From: a virus
IMG/VR virus record: IMGVR_UViG_3300002052_000039
Coordinates: 1-29,985 of that record
Reading direction: 5' to 3' (one strand)
Length of the DNA stretch: 29,985 nt
Part shown: positions 29,194 to 29,985 of the stretch, one piece after another
Numbering within the stretch: position 1 is the first letter of the stretch
How the letters are laid out: each line of letters starts with the position of its first letter
Position numbers and translations under genes: made by a program
Notes under the pieces: generated by a model
Database searches by the model: none
Told to the model about the DNA's origin: nothing
Seen by the model: the letters and a program-made list of their open reading frames with translations, nothing else

Positions 29194-29647
29194 ATTCAAT
29201 TTTATAAAGATACGCCATTGCATTAAAAATAATTGCACATATACTATCTTCTAACTCATTTTCTGTTTTAATTTTACGATGCTGCAACCACCAATCTATA
29301 AAATGCCTACATGCGGATTTCATACATATATCAAAATGTTTTTCCCCAAACATATTTTGCCAATTATCAGAATCTCGCAATTGTCCATCTGATTGTGTGC
29401 GGTGTTTATGAAGATATTGAGCATATCGTTGTAAAACTATCGGGGAAAGAAATCCCTCATAATCAAGTTTTCCAATATCAGTATCCCGTGTAGCCCCAGA
29501 ATCAAATTGGCGGGTTTTTGGGTTGGGTTGTTTTGGTTGTTTTGATTGAAAATCCGCACAAGGTAAATTTGCTAATATAGAAACCTTACCTTTTAGACAT
29601 ATACACCCCATTCCTGAATAATTTTCACAATCAATGCACTCAGGCAT
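29168..29647 (-). CDS. dATP/dGTP diphosphohydrolase-like protein with zinc-type N-terminus
   Basis: A 159-residue protein. Residues 1-33 form a Cys cluster (CIDCENYSGMGCICL, then C30) that may bind zinc. Residues 45-155 match the phage family named dATP/dGTP diphosphohydrolase N-terminal (DUF5664): 'RQFDSGATRDTDIGKLDYEG', 'FLSPIVLQRYAQYLHKHR', 'GQLRDSDNWQ', 'ACRHFIDWWLQHR' and 'ICAIIFNAMAYLY'. Members are linked to removal of pyrophosphate from dGTP or dATP, in some phages as the first step toward 2-aminoadenine DNA. No purZ-like gene is in this window, so that pathway cannot be claimed. Its C-terminus has been replaced or copied by the LAGLIDADG gene that follows. Confidence 0.7.
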   Translation of the reverse strand: MPECIDCENYSGMGCICLKGKVSILANLPCADFQSKQPKQPNPKTRQFDSGATRDTDIGKLDYEGFLSPIVLQRYAQYLHKHRTQSDGQLRDSDNWQNMFGEKHFDICMKSACRHFIDWWLQHRKIKTENELEDSICAIIFNAMAYLYKIEYEKRNSKN

Positions 29648-29810
29648 TTTTAATCACCCTCCCATTACGTTTTATTTTCCCCGCTTTTAATAATTCCTTA
29701 TACTTCCGCTCAAATTGTTCAAAAGTAATATGACCAAAAGCCAGTTTCCAACGCAAATTTTCTTCCTCTCTTGTTATACTACTCGGTCTGCGTGTCGATC
29801 CTTTTCCCAT
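29640..29810 (-). CDS. Small basic GKGSTRRP-type phage protein
   Basis: A 56-residue basic protein. It opens 'MGKGSTRRPSSITREEENLR', an opening I recognise from many small phage proteins, followed by 'WKLAFGHITFEQFERKYKEL' and a basic end. The ATG overlaps the stop of the gene before (TAATG), and its stop overlaps the next gene by 8 bases. The basic, helical nature suggests nucleic-acid or protein binding; function unknown. Confidence 0.65.
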   Translation of the reverse strand: MGKGSTRRPSSITREEENLRWKLAFGHITFEQFERKYKELLKAGKIKRNGRVIKNA

Positions 29811-29985
29811 TATTTAGTTCTCACTCTTTTTGAATGTTTCTTTTTATGTTCACTTGGACTAATAAACTCAATATTTCCTGGTTCATAATGCCCATTATTA
29901 TCAATTCGATGTATTTCCAAATCACGAGGATCAATTTGTAATTCATTTATAATATAGTTTTTAAATTCTTTAGCAGATTTGAATT
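29810..29985 (-). CDS. HNH endonuclease, C-terminal part (cut by the window edge)
   Basis: The last 57 codons of a gene that begins beyond the window. The sequence 'LEIHRIDNNGHYEPGNIEFI' followed by 'SPSEHKKKHSKR' is the hallmark end of the HNH fold of free-standing phage endonucleases ('D/HRIDN-x-G-x-YEPGN'). The stop overlaps the next start (TAATG). It is the third homing-endonuclease-type gene in this block. Whether the N-terminus carries a further DNA-binding domain cannot be seen. Confidence 0.8.
   Translation of the reverse strand, partial: FKSAKEFKNYIINELQIDPRDLEIHRIDNNGHYEPGNIEFISPSEHKKKHSKRVRTK

Noticed and set aside
1-29985. tRNA genes, CRISPR arrays, insertion sequences, integrase or attachment sites
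   Set aside because: None seen on reading both strands; short tRNAs could be missed by eye, so a dedicated tRNA search would be needed to be sure.

Overview
The window looks like an internal piece of the genome of a tailed phage, probably a podovirus. It is AT-rich, very densely packed (most neighbours overlap by 1-35 bases or abut), uses ATG, GTG and TTG starts, and shows no rRNA, tRNA, CRISPR array or bacterial housekeeping gene. A lipoprotein-type signal in one gene and the phage's general make-up suggest a Gram-negative-type host, but the host cannot be named from sequence alone. Terminase, portal, major capsid protein and endolysin are not seen and probably lie outside the window.

Layout: bases 1-13001 are read rightward and hold virion genes; bases 12954-29985 are read leftward and hold replication, recombination, nucleotide and small accessory genes. 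The two blocks converge tail-to-tail and overlap by 48 bases. The right-hand block is one long run of about 35 genes joined by stop/start overlaps, so its promoter is probably beyond base 29985.

Virion block: a terminator (20-57) is followed by small genes including a PAS-domain protein, a head-tail adaptor with two copies of an inserted beta module, a lectin-like virion protein followed by a strong terminator, a beta-propeller tail nozzle protein (split between two frames next to an inserted beta-sandwich), a possible ejection protein, a beta-helix tail spike (its N-terminal part lies in another frame), a coiled-coil protein, a 1036-residue ejection-type protein with an LPD38-like region, and a holin-like one-helix protein.

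Replication block, in order of transcription from the right edge: HNH endonuclease fragment, small basic protein, dATP/dGTP diphosphohydrolase-like protein, LAGLIDADG endonuclease, DUF1937 protein, metallophosphoesterase, zinc protein, two unknown genes, family A DNA polymerase with 3'-5' exonuclease, two small proteins, Cas4/RecB-like nuclease, HD hydrolase, Sak4-like ATPase, zinc protein, a broken SEC-C gene, HNH/AP2 endonuclease, intact SEC-C gene, a small protein, a putative ssDNA-binding protein, DNA methyltransferase, TOPRIM primase-SF3 helicase, then a run of small genes with a lipoprotein that could be a one-gene spanin. Together these give a self-contained replisome plus a single-strand recombination set.

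Most unusual points: (i) three proteins of the replication block begin with the same short peptide, IPLPP, written with different codons; (ii) two homing endonucleases are each flanked by a duplicated fragment of the neighbouring gene, an arrangement that suggests how they invaded; (iii) a free-standing PAS domain among virion genes; (iv) a candidate unimolecular spanin; (v) several coding frames broken or overlapping in the tail genes.
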